Assembly (NCBI GenBank): GCA_001632435.1
Contig: KV424093.1
Span: forward strand, 1 to 57,619
Length of the DNA stretch: 57,619 nt
Origin: Calocera cornea HHB12733
Taxonomy: Eukaryota; Basidiomycota; Dacrymycetes; Dacrymycetales; Dacrymycetaceae
Direction: 5' to 3'
The notes below the pieces were generated by a model. The model had not been told where the DNA came from. It ran no database searches and worked only from the letters and a program-made list of their open reading frames with translations. The translations under genes and the position numbers were made by a program. This document shows positions 1 to 11,943 of this stretch, piece by piece; the stretch's first letter is position 1; every line of letters starts with the position of its first letter.

Positions 1-2298
1 CCGATCGGGCACAGCCCGTAGTATAGGAACCTTTCCATACGCCTTCGGGCCCCAATGCGATCTCTTTCCCCTTCGACCGCGTCGCTCCTTTCGTTCGCTC
101 ATCGGCCACACGAGGCCTCGAATCGACTCGATATCGATATACAATTACGATCTACTACAAACGATTCGACACTACTATCGATTAGTGCCCCTCCCAGCGT
201 CTCGCAGCCTACAGCCCGATATTTGGGTATAGGTACACTGCACCCGGCCAAATGGTGCAATATAAGCCCCCACGCGGCGCTATTCGATCTTTGTTGGTCC
301 GCCGATCGCTGCCAAGAACGGATCACAAAGCGGGCGCGCGGGCGCTAGGCTGATGCTTCGCCGGTCGGCTCTCGTAAAGCTCGTGCCAAGAGGTGCGAGG
401 CGCCGGCGGGGAATGAAAGTCCGAGTCGGGGCGGGGATTATGCAGCTGGTGCGAGGTGATGCTGGTTGATGGGGGATGTGGTGGCCCGGCGGGCTTATAC
501 GGCCAGTCAGCACAGCGGGTGTGGTTGGGGAGCGCAGGGGGAGCAATACGGCTCGTACATGTACATGTATGCACGCGCAGGCGTCCGCCCCAGAAATTTA
601 ACACCCTTTCCTCCTTGGATCCCGTGAAATCTGAGATCGTAGAGATTAGAATCCAAGAGCCAGATCACCAGTTTTCGGGGCGTTACAGGCCCTTTGCGGG
701 CGGAGGGGGGGATCGTCCCGCCCACCCGGCCGGACAGCGTGCTCCAGCACAGGCGCGCTAGGGCCAGCGCATCACCCTCCCCGCGCGCGCGCCGGGGATG
801 ACTCGCGGTCGCCTCGGAGGAATATCGCTCTTGATTCGAATTGCGAGCAGGACTAGGACTTACTGGTGCTGGAGAGGAGCGCGCGAGGCGGACGCGTTGC
901 CGCCGCCGCTGCGGCGGGTGCGTGGGCGGCGGCGAGGATGGGCAGAGAGGGGCGGATCGGCGGATGGGGGGTGGCCTGATTCGGCTGCGGGAGTCGTCTC
1001 CCTCCCGCCTGAACGCACCGGAGGATGACGTCCTCCTTCTGCGCATGCATTCGAAGCTGCCCGAGCGCCCAGGAACAAGCACGACAGTATGTATGTAGTA
1101 CTTTGGCTGTCAAGGACGAGCCGAGCCGAGCCGAGCCGAGCCGAGCTGAGCTGAGCTGGAGGCATGGCGAACCTCCAGCTTTACATGTGCAGGCCGCCTG
1201 ATTCGTTCAGCAGCCGCAGAGCCGAGACGATCTCCAGCGCTCGAGCGGGTGTGCTGAAGCCAGCCAAGCCGGGAGGCGAGAGCTGGCCTGGTGCGCTGGG
1301 AGGCGACGAACAGGCTGGAAAGTGCGGAGCGGTCGTACGACGCGTTCTTCCTGCTTCGCGCGGCGCAGACAGACAGAGGGATCCGGAAGCCAGAAGATCC
1401 GAGGCGTCCGTATGCACATCGATGACGGCGCGGGCATAGGATCAAGCGCCGATGTCCGCTTGATGACTACAGTGCTTCATAAGAGTGCAGTCATCCGACG
1501 GTGCAGTGCGGTCCAGGACAGCAAGAGTCATTCATTCATAATCCTGCTAATGATGGAGCAAAGCAGGGAAGCGCCGCTGAGAAGCGCCCGGGGGAAGCAG
1601 AAGCACCAACGCGCTTTCTTGGAAAGGGCGTTGTCAAGTGGTTTGCGTCCGGCTCTGACTTGCCGTGCTTCCCGGCCTTGCTGCCGTGCGCAGGGAGAGG
1701 GCAAACCCGGTCGTCCCGCAGCTTAGGGGACGGGGTGTAGGGGACAAAAGTGATGTCTGGTTGTACGCTGTAGGTTGCTACTACGATTGTTATGAGGCAG
1801 ACAAGGAGCGGCGACCGCCGAGGCTCAGCTCAGAATCAAAATAGACTACTACAGAGCACCTGTTTCTCGCAGGAGAAGGGCGTGTGGCGCGCCAAGGGGG
1901 AAAAGGGTAAACACCGCCACCTTGATTGGCATTACCCGGCGACGCAAGCAACAGAGTTGGCCCGTGGGCGCCCCACCCAGGTCACAGACACAGCAACGGC
2001 GCAACGAACGGGCACAGTCGACGCCGCCCTACCCCATACTGTACCTCACCCACACTGCACCCACCTGCTGCGACGCCGCTGCTGAGGACGAGGACAGCCT
2101 TGCGGGTCGCCACTGGCCTCACATCACCGCACCGAGCGCAGTCAAGCACACCCTCTCCCGCGACGCTACTGCCTGATCTTCCCTCGCTGCCATCACCATC
2201 GCCATACCCATCACCCCAACCCTCCCTCGACGGTCCCACGCCTCATCCCACCGCTACTTGACCTGACTGCTATCCAACCCCCTCAGGCCGCCGCCCCA
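1..2298. other. GC-rich region without a supportable gene
   Basis: The open frames here are short, overlap on opposite strands, are rich in Arg, Pro and Ser, and resemble no family I know. The last 150 bases before 2299 are strongly pyrimidine-rich (CCCTCGCTGCC, CATCACC and similar runs), as is common just upstream of fungal start codons, and probably belong to the promoter and 5' leader of the TVP38-like gene. The only other structure I see is the pentanucleotide repeat at 1118-1157. Confidence 0.6.
1118..1157. repeat. Pentanucleotide tandem repeat
   Basis: Five copies of GAGCC are followed without a break by three copies of GAGCT, 40 bp in all. It lies in non-coding DNA and looks like an ordinary microsatellite in which one unit variant has spread. 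Confidence 0.9.
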
Positions 2299-4364
2299 AT
2301 GTCCTCCCCATACCCACCGGCCTACCGCCCCTCCCCGTCCCCTGGCCCCTCCTCCTCCCGCCCTCCAAACCCCTACGACCGCCCCCCCACCACCTCGCCC
2401 TCAAACGGCTTCCAGCCCGCACTCCCCTACCAGCCCTCCTCGCAATCCCAGTACAACCCGAACGTGTACAACGCGCCTTATTCTGGCCCTGGAGCCGGAC
2501 CGGGCAGGGCGGTGCAAGAGATGGAGGAGGAGGAGGACGGAGGGAGCTTGTTTGACTTCAAGAAGATGAAGAGCTGGAGGTTCTGGCTTAGGAAGGAGTG
2601 GATCCGTGCGTCTTATTACCATCTTGTCTCGTCCTCGGACGTTGGAGGCTGATGGACGGTTGCAGCGTGGTACATCATCGGTCTACTGCTCGTCGTGTTG
2701 ACGGCACTTATGACGATCTACCACAAGCAGATCGTGCAGTGGCTCACGCCTGCCGCTACATGGATGCGGGAGTACGTCCTCCCTACGCTTCCCTCGCCCG
2801 ATCGCTGACCTCCGCCTAGTCTACCAGCAGGCTGGGTGATCCCCGTCGTGATCCTGTTCGTCATCTCCTTCCCCCCGCTCTTCGGGCACGAGATCGTCGC
2901 CGTCCTGTGCGGTGTCGTCTGGGGCCTCTGGATCGGCTTCGGCATCGTCGCGCTCGGCACCTTCCTGGGCGAGGTCGGCAACTTCTACGCATTCAAGTAC
3001 TGCTGTCATTCGCGGAGCGAGAAGCACGAGCGGAGCACGCCGTGGTATGCGTGCCTGGCGCGCGTCGTGAGAGAGGGTGGGTTCAAGATCGCGTTGATTG
3101 CGCGGTTGAGTGCGATCCCGGGGCATTGTGAGCTGCTTCCTCCTTCCATGTATGCGCGGTAAAATGCTGACAAGGATCAGTCACGACGGCCGTGTTCGCC
3201 ACGTGCGGGATGAGCATCTGGGTGTTCTGCCTCGCCGCCGCGCTCTCCCTCCCCAAGCAGTTCGTGACCGTCTACCTGGGGTACATCCTGCAGCAGTCCG
3301 GCGAGGGCAACTCGGAGCCCACATCGAGCAAGATCATCTCCGACGTCATCGTCGCCATCTCCATCCTCATCACCGTCTTCGCGGCGTGGTACATCTGGCA
3401 CAAGATGCAGCAGGTGCGCCCGGAGGTGATGCGTGAGATGCGCCGGCAGAAGCGCGCGGGGGACGCATTCACCTACAAGGCCCCGCCCGGCGCTGAGGGC
3501 AGCGCGGAGAACCTGTGGAGCACGAACGATTTTGCCGCCAGCGAAATGACGCTCACCGACCCGAGCAAGCCCTCTGCCCCCGGTGGGGGGAAGCCGTACA
3601 CGCCCTACTCCTCTGGTAGGGAGGACGCGGCCGCGCCCCTCTTCCGGCCGAACAGCAGCGACCTCCCCCCCGGCGCTGCGGCGCCCATCCTCTCCTCCGC
3701 GTACGCCGCCGGCGTAGCCTCAGGCTCGGGAAGGAACACCCCGCAGGAAAGCAGGCGGTACGCCCCGCCCAGCGCCGCCGCGTACGGGGCGAGCACGGAC
3801 GACCTGCCCATGGAGCCTATGCGCCCCGCGCCAGGCTCGCTGGACCAGGGGTACGCGTACGCGCCCTCCCCCGCCCAGCAGGTCAGGGAGCAGTACCTCT
3901 CTCCGCGCGTGCAGGGGCGGCCGTTGGCCCAGGCACAAGACCGCCAACAATACCAACAGCAGCAGCAGCAACAGGCATACGCCCCCCCGGCGGGCTACCC
4001 CACCCAAGCGCAGAGCTACGCGCAGAGCTACACGCAGGCCAGCAACCCGTTCGACGACCAGCACGTGCCCCCCTCCCACCAACAGCAGCCGCAGCTGAAG
4101 ATGCCTGTCCCTCAGGCGCCTGTGCAGCTGCAGTACGCCCCGCCTGCCGGGCCACCGGCGTTCGAGGACCCGTACGACGCGCCGGTGCATGGGCAGCAAA
4201 CCGCCTATGCGCCGCCTGCGATGACACCTGCTCAGCCTCAGCCCCAGCCCCAGCAGGGGCAGTACGCCCAGCCCCAGCAGCAGCAGGGGCAGGACGCGCC
4301 GTTCGCGGTCATGACTGCCACGGGCGCCGAGCGGCCGAGGGGTGTGCAGCTGAGGGACGGATGA
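2299..4364 (+). CDS. TVP38/VTT-domain Golgi membrane protein
   Basis: Likely a Golgi or endosomal membrane protein of the Tvp38/TMEM64 (VTT, formerly SNARE-associated) family. Four exons fit: 2299-2605, 2666-2771, 2820-3127 and 3181-4364, with all phases consistent, giving about 634 residues. A Pro/Ser-rich cytosolic N-terminus of about 100 residues precedes the first membrane helix (IIGLLLVVLTALMTIY). The VTT core follows: VILFVISFPPLFG, then a glycine-rich re-entrant stretch ending in GTFLGEVGNF, then GGFKIALIARLSAIPGH, and a last helix ISILITVFAAWYIW. The final 280 residues are an Ala/Pro/Gln-rich tail with Gln runs, much longer than in yeast Tvp38, and probably disordered. The family is known to act in membrane trafficking and lipid scrambling; the role here is inferred. 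Confidence 0.88.
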
Positions 4365-4979
4365 GCGGGCTCCATCCCCCGCTTTCTCGATTTCGGTTCG
4401 TTCCAGGCCGATTCGGGTATGAGGGGGGCGGAGTCGATGGCGAGACGGCGAAGAGGTGGATATGTGCATATGTAATGTGTTTGCACGAGGTGGTACGCTA
4501 CGGCGGTTACGGGTCGGTGCAGTACAGGATGCTTGCTGCTTGTGATGGAGTCGGTCGGTCGGTTCGGTCGGTCGGTCGGGTGACATTATGTTCTCAAAAT
4601 CTCGGACTTTAGTGTCGCACGCGTGCTGTTTGACTATGCAGTTGAATGGATATACCCTCTCAGGACTGTGTTCTCTACGTATGGATCGTGTGCAACATGC
4701 GTGTGTGTGGTATATGCCAGAGCATGCGGAATACGGTAGAGGGTAGGAGCCGGCTGAGGCCACACACTGCAATGATTCCCTGGTGTTTTAGAGTCGCGTC
4801 TGTTTCGTTGTCTGGGAGAAACGCCCACCAGTTCACCGGCATGGAATATTTAGATCTCGAGCTGTGAGCCAGGTCAGGCGTCACCGCACAGTAAACACTC
4901 GATTCCGGCTTATGTGCGAGGCTCATCCATATGTTGGGCGATTCCATTATGCTAATACACTTCAACCCATCAGTACACT
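4365..4979. other. Convergent 3' intergenic region
   Basis: Separates the 3' ends of the TVP38-like gene and the methionyl-tRNA synthetase gene. It holds a TCGG tetranucleotide run at about 4551-4580 and several short AT-rich stretches that could serve polyadenylation. I see no gene in it. Confidence 0.6.
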
Positions 4980-7544
4980 CTACTTGGCTACTTCAGCATC
5001 CGCAATCTTCGCTTTCAACTTCAGGAGCTCAGCCAGTGCCTCCTGCAGGTCGGAGCCTTCGGGAGCTTGGCCAGACTTGATGGCTCGGACAAGCTGAGCC
5101 TGCGCGTCGCGCTTGCTCTCAAGCTCGATGACCTCGGCCGATTTCGGCCCGTCACTCTTCGCGACGACAGCAGCGGCCTTCTTGGCGGCCACGGCCTTGC
5201 GCTTTGAGACCGGAGTTTGGGCTTCCGCAGCTTGCACGGCATCGTGGACGCCGCCGAACATGTGGCGCCATTCCTCTGCCTTCTTCTCATCGATGAGCTT
5301 GAAGAGAGGAGCTGCCTTACCAATGTGGTGGCCAGGAAGGATATCGATGCCGAGTTCTGTCGGGACCGTCCGGGCGGGTGCATTGAGCTGCTCAAGAATG
5401 GTAGCGGAGATGGCGGGCATGAAGGGGTAGATGATGGCCGAAAGCCCGTAGATGAGGTTGATGGCCCGGAGGATCACTTGGGCGCACCGCTCCGGCTTGG
5501 TGTTGAAAAGCGTGTTGTCCAAGCCGGAGTCTTGCAGGTACTGATTACCACGACTGGAGATCTGCATGGTAATTGCGAGTCCTTGTCGGAGCTTCACAGC
5601 ATCCATGGTCTCGATGTACAAAGTGTACAGAGCATTGATGTCCTTGACGAATGCCGCATCAACATCGCTTTCCGGGGATAAGGGTCCAGGCTGGTCCTTC
5701 GAGTCAGGAAGCACCCCGCCATAGTTCTTGCCAGCAACAAACTTCAGAACGCGGTTAATAAAGTTGCCAAAGTTCTTGATAAGAGTGTTGTTGTTCGCAG
5801 CGATCTGCGACCATGAGCCAATATAAGCCAACAGAGGGAAGTACGGCTTACCAGATCCGCCCAGGAGAACATCGTGTCTCCGGTTTCCGGACGAGCGGAA
5901 AGCAGGTAATAACGGAAGATCGACGGAGGCAGCCCGGTCTTCTTCGCGTCGGGACCGAAGACGCCAACTCCTCTGGACTTGGAGAACTTGCCAGTCTCAT
6001 AGTTCAGATATTCTGGGGCGCTGGTCAGTCAAGTGCTGATGCGGCGTGGCCGAGACAAACCTGTTGTGGAGATGTGATGCAGCATGGTCCAATTTCGACC
6101 ATCGCCGATCTCCATGCTGGGGAACAGCACTGTGTGGAAGTAGACGTTGTCCTTGCCCATGAATTGGTAGAGTTTGACATGTTCAGGGTGGAACCACCAC
6201 TCCTCCCACTTCTCGTGGATCCACGTCTTGGTTATGCTGGGGTACCCAATGGGGGCGTCGAACCAGACATCTGTATGTCCATCAGGAAACAATAGGTATG
6301 CGTGAAGAAACAAGCATACACAGAACCTTCCCTTCCATGCCATCCTCTTTTCCTTCTGGCGTCGGGACAGGAACGCCCCACTTCAGATCGCGTGTTACGG
6401 GGCTCGGCCTCAGCCCTTGCTTCAGGCGCGCATCGATGAATTGACCGTCCGCATTGATAACCGAGTTTGACGACCACTTCCCCTTCTTCCACGATTCCTT
6501 GATCCATGCCTCTAACCGCGGCTGAAGCTTGTCGAGCTCAATGTACATGTGGTCAGAGGAGCGGGTCGTCACAACATGGCTCTTGTCGATCTTGCACCGC
6601 GGGTTGATCAATTCGATAGGGTCGAGTGGTCGGGTGCAGCTGTCGCACTGGTCACCACGCGCATCTTCGTATCCACAGTATGGACATGTGCCCTCGACAA
6701 ATCGATCCGCAAGGAACCTGGGGGGAGAGTCAGGAAACGTGGCTACGCGGGGAGGGAGAAGGCTCGCCGATGATCGTGCTCGCAATACAATTGCAAGTTT
6801 GTCTCTTTCAGAAGCAGATCATTCTTGTACAAATTGAGGTAGATCGATTGAGATATTCTATTCAACCGATATTCAGCATTGATGAACGTCGTCATACTGC
6901 CACCTACTCTGTATGTTCGGGAGTGGACGTCCGACCAAAGTGGTTGAAGCTGGGACAACCTCAGTTCTGGCATAATAACATAACCATAACCCCACGCACC
7001 TCAGTTCAAACCAGTCGTACACTTCTTTGTGCAGCGCATGGTACTTGTCGCACAGCTCCTGCGGCGTGATCCCCTCCTTCAAGGCTTGGTTTTCGGTAGC
7101 GGTGCCATACTCGTCGGTGCCGCACACATACGCAGTAATGCGATTTCGGGAGCCTATATTCCGCATGTAGCGCTAATACCAGTCAGGGTAGCATAGGTAG
7201 CTTACGGCAATAACTAGGACCACATAGTCAGCAGGCAGCTGGGCCGGGGTATGGAAATGGACATACCGAGCGAAACAGTCCGCACTCAGAGTGCTTCCAA
7301 TGATGTTACCTTAGATTTGTCAGCAGCGTTCGACGAACCTCCACCAAGAAGACATACCGAGATGAGGGACATTGTTACAATAAGGGAGGGCGGAGGTGAT
7401 GAGGATGTTCTCCTCACCCGGCACAGGAAGTCTGATCCGTGTCAGGGCGCATTCATGCAAGGGTCGAGTTGCCACTCACACTTCCTCGCCAGGTGTGAAC
7501 TTCCGCATCAACAAGCCATCCGCTTCTCTGATTGTCTTATCCAT
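4980..7544 (-). CDS. MES1: Methionyl-tRNA synthetase, cytosolic
   Basis: Charges tRNA-Met with methionine. The start [15 protein letters not shown] (ATG at 7542-7544) is followed, after an intron with a perfect GTGAGT donor, by the class I core: [19 protein letters not shown] holds the HIGH-box region, [15 protein letters not shown] comes next, then [18 protein letters not shown], a zinc-binding insert [29 protein letters not shown], and the KMSKS-type loop [13 protein letters not shown] near 5960. The anticodon-binding domain follows ([13 protein letters not shown]). The last 55 residues form a Lys/Ala/Leu-rich helical segment of WHEP type. At least six introns interrupt the gene. The N-terminus is only about 30 residues ahead of the core, so the GST-like domain of yeast Mes1 is absent unless an upstream exon has been missed. 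It diverges from the F-box gene. Confidence 0.93.
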
Positions 7545-7890
7545 AGCTCCGGATTCGTGTACGGTGGCAGATATCGACAGTCTATAGCACAGTTCTAGCA
7601 ATCTAATGGAAAGAGAGGTACGAGGATGTGGGGTGTTGCTAGGGCCGTTCGACCCATTTCGCAACTTTATGGCGCATTGGAATGTGGGTGGCTGTACAGG
7701 TGATTGCTTCCGGAAGCGCTGGTGAGGCTGACTCGGGCGAGCCTGAGGACAATCGCTCTTGGACCCGGATCTCGTCTGCAACGGAACGACCACCCTCTCT
7801 ATTCTGTTTTCTTCTTGATAGCAACTGACTCGATAAAAGCCATAAAAGCTGTACATATCCTCACCTTCGGTGCTCTAGTACAAGAACACA
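7545..7890. promoter_or_regulatory. Bidirectional promoter region, MetRS / F-box gene
   Basis: The 346 bp between the two divergent start codons must hold both promoters. An AT-richer stretch (GATAAAAGCCATAAAAGC, 7832-7849) lies about 45 bp before the F-box start and could act as a TATA-like element. No other site is recognisable. Confidence 0.5.
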
Positions 7891-9288
7891 ATGCCTGTTG
7901 AGACTCGGAGTCGGGTCCGTGCTCTCGCAGCCGCCCGGTCGAGGAATCGCTCGCTACACTTTGCTTCTCAAGCGGAAGCCGACGCCTACATTATTCGGAA
8001 AGAGATTAAAGAACTCAAGAAATCGCGTCCTACTCGATTGAAACTTCTGACGCTAACGTGGCTCTCTGCTTGTCACGATGCGCTCCAGTCGCCTGTCTAC
8101 AAACTGCCGGACGAGGTTCTGCGAATCATACTCGTTCTCGCCTTCAACGGCGTTCGAGACAACGCATCTGGCGAGGACACATCGGGGGAACATGAAGCAA
8201 TGCACTACGCTATAGATCTCAGCCACGTAACACGCCGCTGGAGAGCGGTTGCTCTTTCTATCCCTAAGCTTTGGGCGCATATACCTGTCCATCCCCAACT
8301 GCCGATGTCAGCTCTAGTCTCTCGAATGGAAGCACTCGCGATGCGATCCTCGCCAATCGTCATCAATGCCACTCTTGACGTTGGAAATTTGCTCCATAGA
8401 TTTGATGAGACGGAGCTGAGAGTTATCTCGGACGTGGTCTGTCGCAAGGTGTATCCTCGATGCGAGCGGCTGAAGATCAGCGGAGAGTTCGTCTGGGACA
8501 CGAATTCACAGACGCTTGCTCCCGGGATCTTCACATTCGAGCTCGCACCGCGTCTTCGAGTTCTTCACATGACTGATATGGAGTTCACCCGCTCCCGCAG
8601 TGCGAGGTTTCTCTTGTCACTTGACAGCTGCATCCATCTGGAAGAACTCGTGCTCGCCGCATGCGACTTCTGGCTCGACGACGACGACGTCGTATACAAG
8701 CTGAGGTCGCTTCGCCGCCTAACTTCTTTAGGCGACGGCTCACTCAAGGTGGTCGCCCACCTTGACCTTCCCAAGGTCGAGCACTGGACCTTGGGCGATC
8801 ATAGCTGTCATCATATGGACATTGCCGTCTTTGCGCTCCTGGAGCGCGATGGCACGGCGGTGACGGCCATAAGGAAGCATCTCCCCTCCCTCCGTCGACT
8901 GACTCTCCAGCACTGTGTAATCCACATGGAGCCGCTCGCCCGCTTCTTCCTCAAGCTCCTACCTGTCCACATGATCACCTGCGAGGACGTCTTCTTCACC
9001 GGCCGTCCCACCTCCGCCGAGGGCAAACCAAACTCGACCGCCCGCCTGCCACCGGCCGACATCGCCAAGCTCGACTTTACCGAGTGCCACGGCGTGTGCG
9101 GCTTCCTCGACACGCTCTTCACGCTCACCAGACCCAACTCGGTCCTGTGCAGGATTCACGCTCGGGGCGGCTCTCGAATGACACCTGAGAACCAGCGCAG
9201 GCTGCGGAAGCACGCGGTCGACGTCGAGTGGACCCCGAACCCGTCGCAGCAGGCCACCCCGCTCGTGCTCGTCCCAAGCTCGCCTTAA
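7891..9288 (+). CDS. F-box protein with leucine-rich C-terminal part
   Basis: A single-exon gene of 465 residues, typical of the large F-box families of Agaricomycetes. Residues 70-130 carry the F-box: KLPDEVLRIILVLAF, then HVTRRWRAVALSIPKLWAHI, the usual spacing for the Skp1-binding helices with the conserved trailing W. A basic N-terminus with a short helical KEIKELKK segment precedes it. The rest contains irregular Leu-rich segments (LRVLHMTDMEFT, LEELVLAACDF, LRRLTLQHCVI) like degenerate leucine-rich repeats, which would bind substrate. Inferred role: substrate receptor of an SCF ubiquitin ligase; the target is unknown. The ATG at 7891 is the first in frame. Confidence 0.85.
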   Translation: MPVETRSRVRALAAARSRNRSLHFASQAEADAYIIRKEIKELKKSRPTRLKLLTLTWLSACHDALQSPVYKLPDEVLRIILVLAFNGVRDNASGEDTSGEHEAMHYAIDLSHVTRRWRAVALSIPKLWAHIPVHPQLPMSALVSRMEALAMRSSPIVINATLDVGNLLHRFDETELRVISDVVCRKVYPRCERLKISGEFVWDTNSQTLAPGIFTFELAPRLRVLHMTDMEFTRSRSARFLLSLDSCIHLEELVLAACDFWLDDDDVVYKLRSLRRLTSLGDGSLKVVAHLDLPKVEHWTLGDHSCHHMDIAVFALLERDGTAVTAIRKHLPSLRRLTLQHCVIHMEPLARFFLKLLPVHMITCEDVFFTGRPTSAEGKPNSTARLPPADIAKLDFTECHGVCGFLDTLFTLTRPNSVLCRIHARGGSRMTPENQRRLRKHAVDVEWTPNPSQQATPLVLVPSSP

Positions 9289-9603
9289 CTTCACAAACAA
9301 TCCACTGCAAGCACGCTGTATCACCACTTCTCCTCACATGACCGCCACGCACTTTCTCCGGACAATCATTCGCTTCGCATTTTTGTTGTATGCACTTGGT
9401 GCACTTCTAGCCCGCACATCAGATCGACGCACTAGCACTACTTTATCCGCCGCCCACAGCCGTAGGCAGCTCCTGTACTTGTACCCAGACTCGGTGGCGC
9501 CCTTGTACCTCATTGACCACGTGCACCGATCCGTCCCGTCCTGCATGCAATACAGCCCATTCAACGCACAGTTCCATTGTACCTCCCTGTCCCAGCCTGT
9601 CCT

Positions 9604-11943
9604 CTAGAGATCCGACTCGTCCGCATTCAAGATGATCGCGGTGTAGAACTTGATCCTATCCACGAACCCGCTCGCGCGGATGGCCTCGTTCACTGTCCGC
9701 ACGTCAGCGCCTGTGCTGTGCCTGTGCCTGTGCCTGTGCCGGGCACAGCGCTGCGGTGCGGCGTATGGCACGTGCGTGAGCGAGAACTGAAAGGGACGCA
9801 CCGGTATGCGCGCCGTTGTAGCTGTCCGTCGCCTTCATCCCGCCGTACCGGTAGATAGCCTTGGTCAGCTTCCAGTAGTAGCGCGTGTCGGTGTTTCCCT
9901 ACGCGCGCGTGAATCAGCACACATCCGTTCCGTTCCGGTCGCATTGTGGCCCCTCAACCAGCTTCTGGAGCCCGCGTGCCCCGACGCCGAGGCGCATGGG
10001 TCGGTCCAGCCCAGCCCAGCCCATCAAATCAAAGCAAAGCGACGCAAAGCAAAGCAAAGCAAGGGGAGAGGACTCACGCCAGTGACGCTGGGGCTGACGA
10101 CGGCGCCGCCCTCCGTGTCGTCCCAGACGGCCCTGATCGTGCCCGCGAGGAGATCCCAGGCGGGGGCGCCCCTCGTGTGCGGGCTGACGGGCGCGGGCTC
10201 GAGCTGCGTGCTGGGCGTCCACGCCTGGGAGAGGGTGATGTGCCCGTTCAGCGCCTGGCCCGGGCCCGGGCCCGGGGCCGGGTGGGTGACGTTGAGCCCG
10301 AAAGCCGTGAGGGAGAGCGCGTTGGCGAGCGCGTAGGGCTGCAGCAGGGCGACGAACCGGTCCTTTACTTCCTGGACGGAGCTGCCACGCACGCGCACGC
10401 ACGCGGTATCAGCACCGCGCGCTCGAGTCGGGCAAAGGGCTGCGCAACGCACCTGTCCACGCTGATCCGGTGGTTCACGACCGCCCACACCTTCTCCGGC
10501 AGCGCATTGACCTTTACGCTCCCGCCGCCGACCAGGTCCGCCGCCTGCGTAGTGCCGATCATGGCCCGGCCCTGCTTGGTGCCGGCGACGACGGCCTCGA
10601 CGCGCTTGAGCGCGGCGTCGTCCGTGCGCGAGCGGATGATGTCGTCCGCGTAGGCGGCGGGGAGCGAGCCGAACGTCGCTGCGCAGACGAGGTTCTCGTA
10701 GTACGGGTTTGTGCGCGTGAGGAGCGTCGGGTTCGGGTGGCTTTCCAGCAGCGTGATCAGCGCGGAGAGGTAGCCGATGCCCTGCGGTCGCGCGCGACGG
10801 CGCGCGTTAGCGAGGGGATGCGCGGCAAGGGGAGGGGAAGCGGCGCACGGTATGCGGCTCCGGGACGCTGCTGTGTCCTCCGGGGGTGGTGACCTCCACA
10901 CGGACATCGACATACCTTTCCCGCCAAGCAATGGAATCAGCAAGGCCGGGCGCAGCGCAAGCAGGACGTAGACTGACCCCTTCTCGCCCACGCAGGGCAT
11001 CGCGAACAGCTGCTCGCCCTGGACGGCGAGCCCGCCGCCCTCGTCAATGAGCAGGCCGACGCTGTCGAGGCCAAAGGTGCTCATGAGGTAGCGGGAGATG
11101 CTCTCGGCGCCCCACTTGCCCGACGCCTCCTCGTCGAACCCGAAGGCGAGGATGACCCCGCGTCTAGGCGCGAAGCCCTGGGCCAGGAGCGTCTCGACCG
11201 CGAGCAGGATACCGACCAGGCCGGACTTCTGGTCGCCCGCCCCGCGGCCCCAGATCCACTCCCCGTCGTAGTACCCCGAGAAGGGCGGGTGGAGCCACTG
11301 CGAGGCCGTGACCGGGTCGATCGGGACGACGTCCTGGTGCGCGGTGAGCATGAGCGGCTTGAGCGTGCTGTCTGACCCGGGCCAGTGGTACACCAGCCCG
11401 TATTTGTTCACCGTGGTGAACTGCAGGTGGGCGTACCTGGGAGGAGAGGGTCAGCCTGGCTAGCCTTGCAAGTGGTGGTGGTGGTGGTGGTGGCGGGTTG
11501 GGGACTTACACGAGGGGGAAGTTGTGCTCGAGCCAGACCTGGACCTGGGCGAACTTGGCCCAGCGATCATCCTCGGCCGGGGGACCCCAGTTGTCGTAGA
11601 CGACGGTGTCGATGCGCACGATGCCGCCGAGGTGCTCTGCCGCTTCTGCGAGGTAGCCGGGGGCGGCGTAGGTGGCCTTTGCGCGCTGCCAGTGGGCGGC
11701 GTGGGTGGTGGGGAAGAGGGGGGCGAGCTGGGCGCAGGTGTCGCCTGTGTAGGGCGCGGGTGGGGTGGTGGTGAGGACGGCGGGGAGGTTGAGGGGGAGG
11801 GCGGGGAGGTGGCGTGTGAGGAGGGGGGCGGTGAGGAGGAGGAGGGGGAGGAGGAGGAGCGGCCGCCACGTGCGCTTTCCCTTTGCTGCTTGGGCGGGGA
11901 GGGGGAGGGCGAGGGCGAGGGGGAGGCGGCTGTGTTTCTCCAT
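9604..11943 (-). CDS. CPS1: M20 family vacuolar (Gly-Xaa) carboxypeptidase, CPS1-like
   Basis: A zinc metallopeptidase of the M20 carboxypeptidase S group, which removes C-terminal residues from small peptides in the vacuole. The N-terminus has a cytosolic basic stretch and one signal anchor (LLLLPLLLLTAPLL), as in yeast Cps1. Metal and catalytic motifs are in order: MLTAHQDVVPI, GRGAGDQKSG with the bridging Asp, FGFDEEASG with the catalytic Glu pair, then LIDEGGG. An intron from GTCAGT to AAAG, followed by another ending at GCAG, restores the lid motif GGHSSVPEPHT joined to GIGYLSALI. VKVNALPE and NHRISVD lie in the dimerisation domain. The C-terminal exons end with FVDRIKFYTAIILNADESDL. At least five introns; two contain short CTGTGC and CAAAG repeats. 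Confidence 0.88.

Noticed and set aside
507..1082. 191-codon open frame in the left intergenic region
   Set aside because: Arg/Pro/Ser-rich, overlaps several other frames on both strands, no recognisable motif, intron or neighbour logic.
3720..4772. 350-codon open frame on the minus strand
   Set aside because: It is antisense to the Gln/Pro/Ala-rich tail of the TVP38-like gene, is Arg/Leu-rich and low in complexity, and continues past the gene end with no family similarity.
9338..9607. 89-codon frame between the F-box and carboxypeptidase genes
   Set aside because: It has a hydrophobic start but no family similarity, lies in the convergent 3' region of the F-box and carboxypeptidase genes, and has no promoter features.
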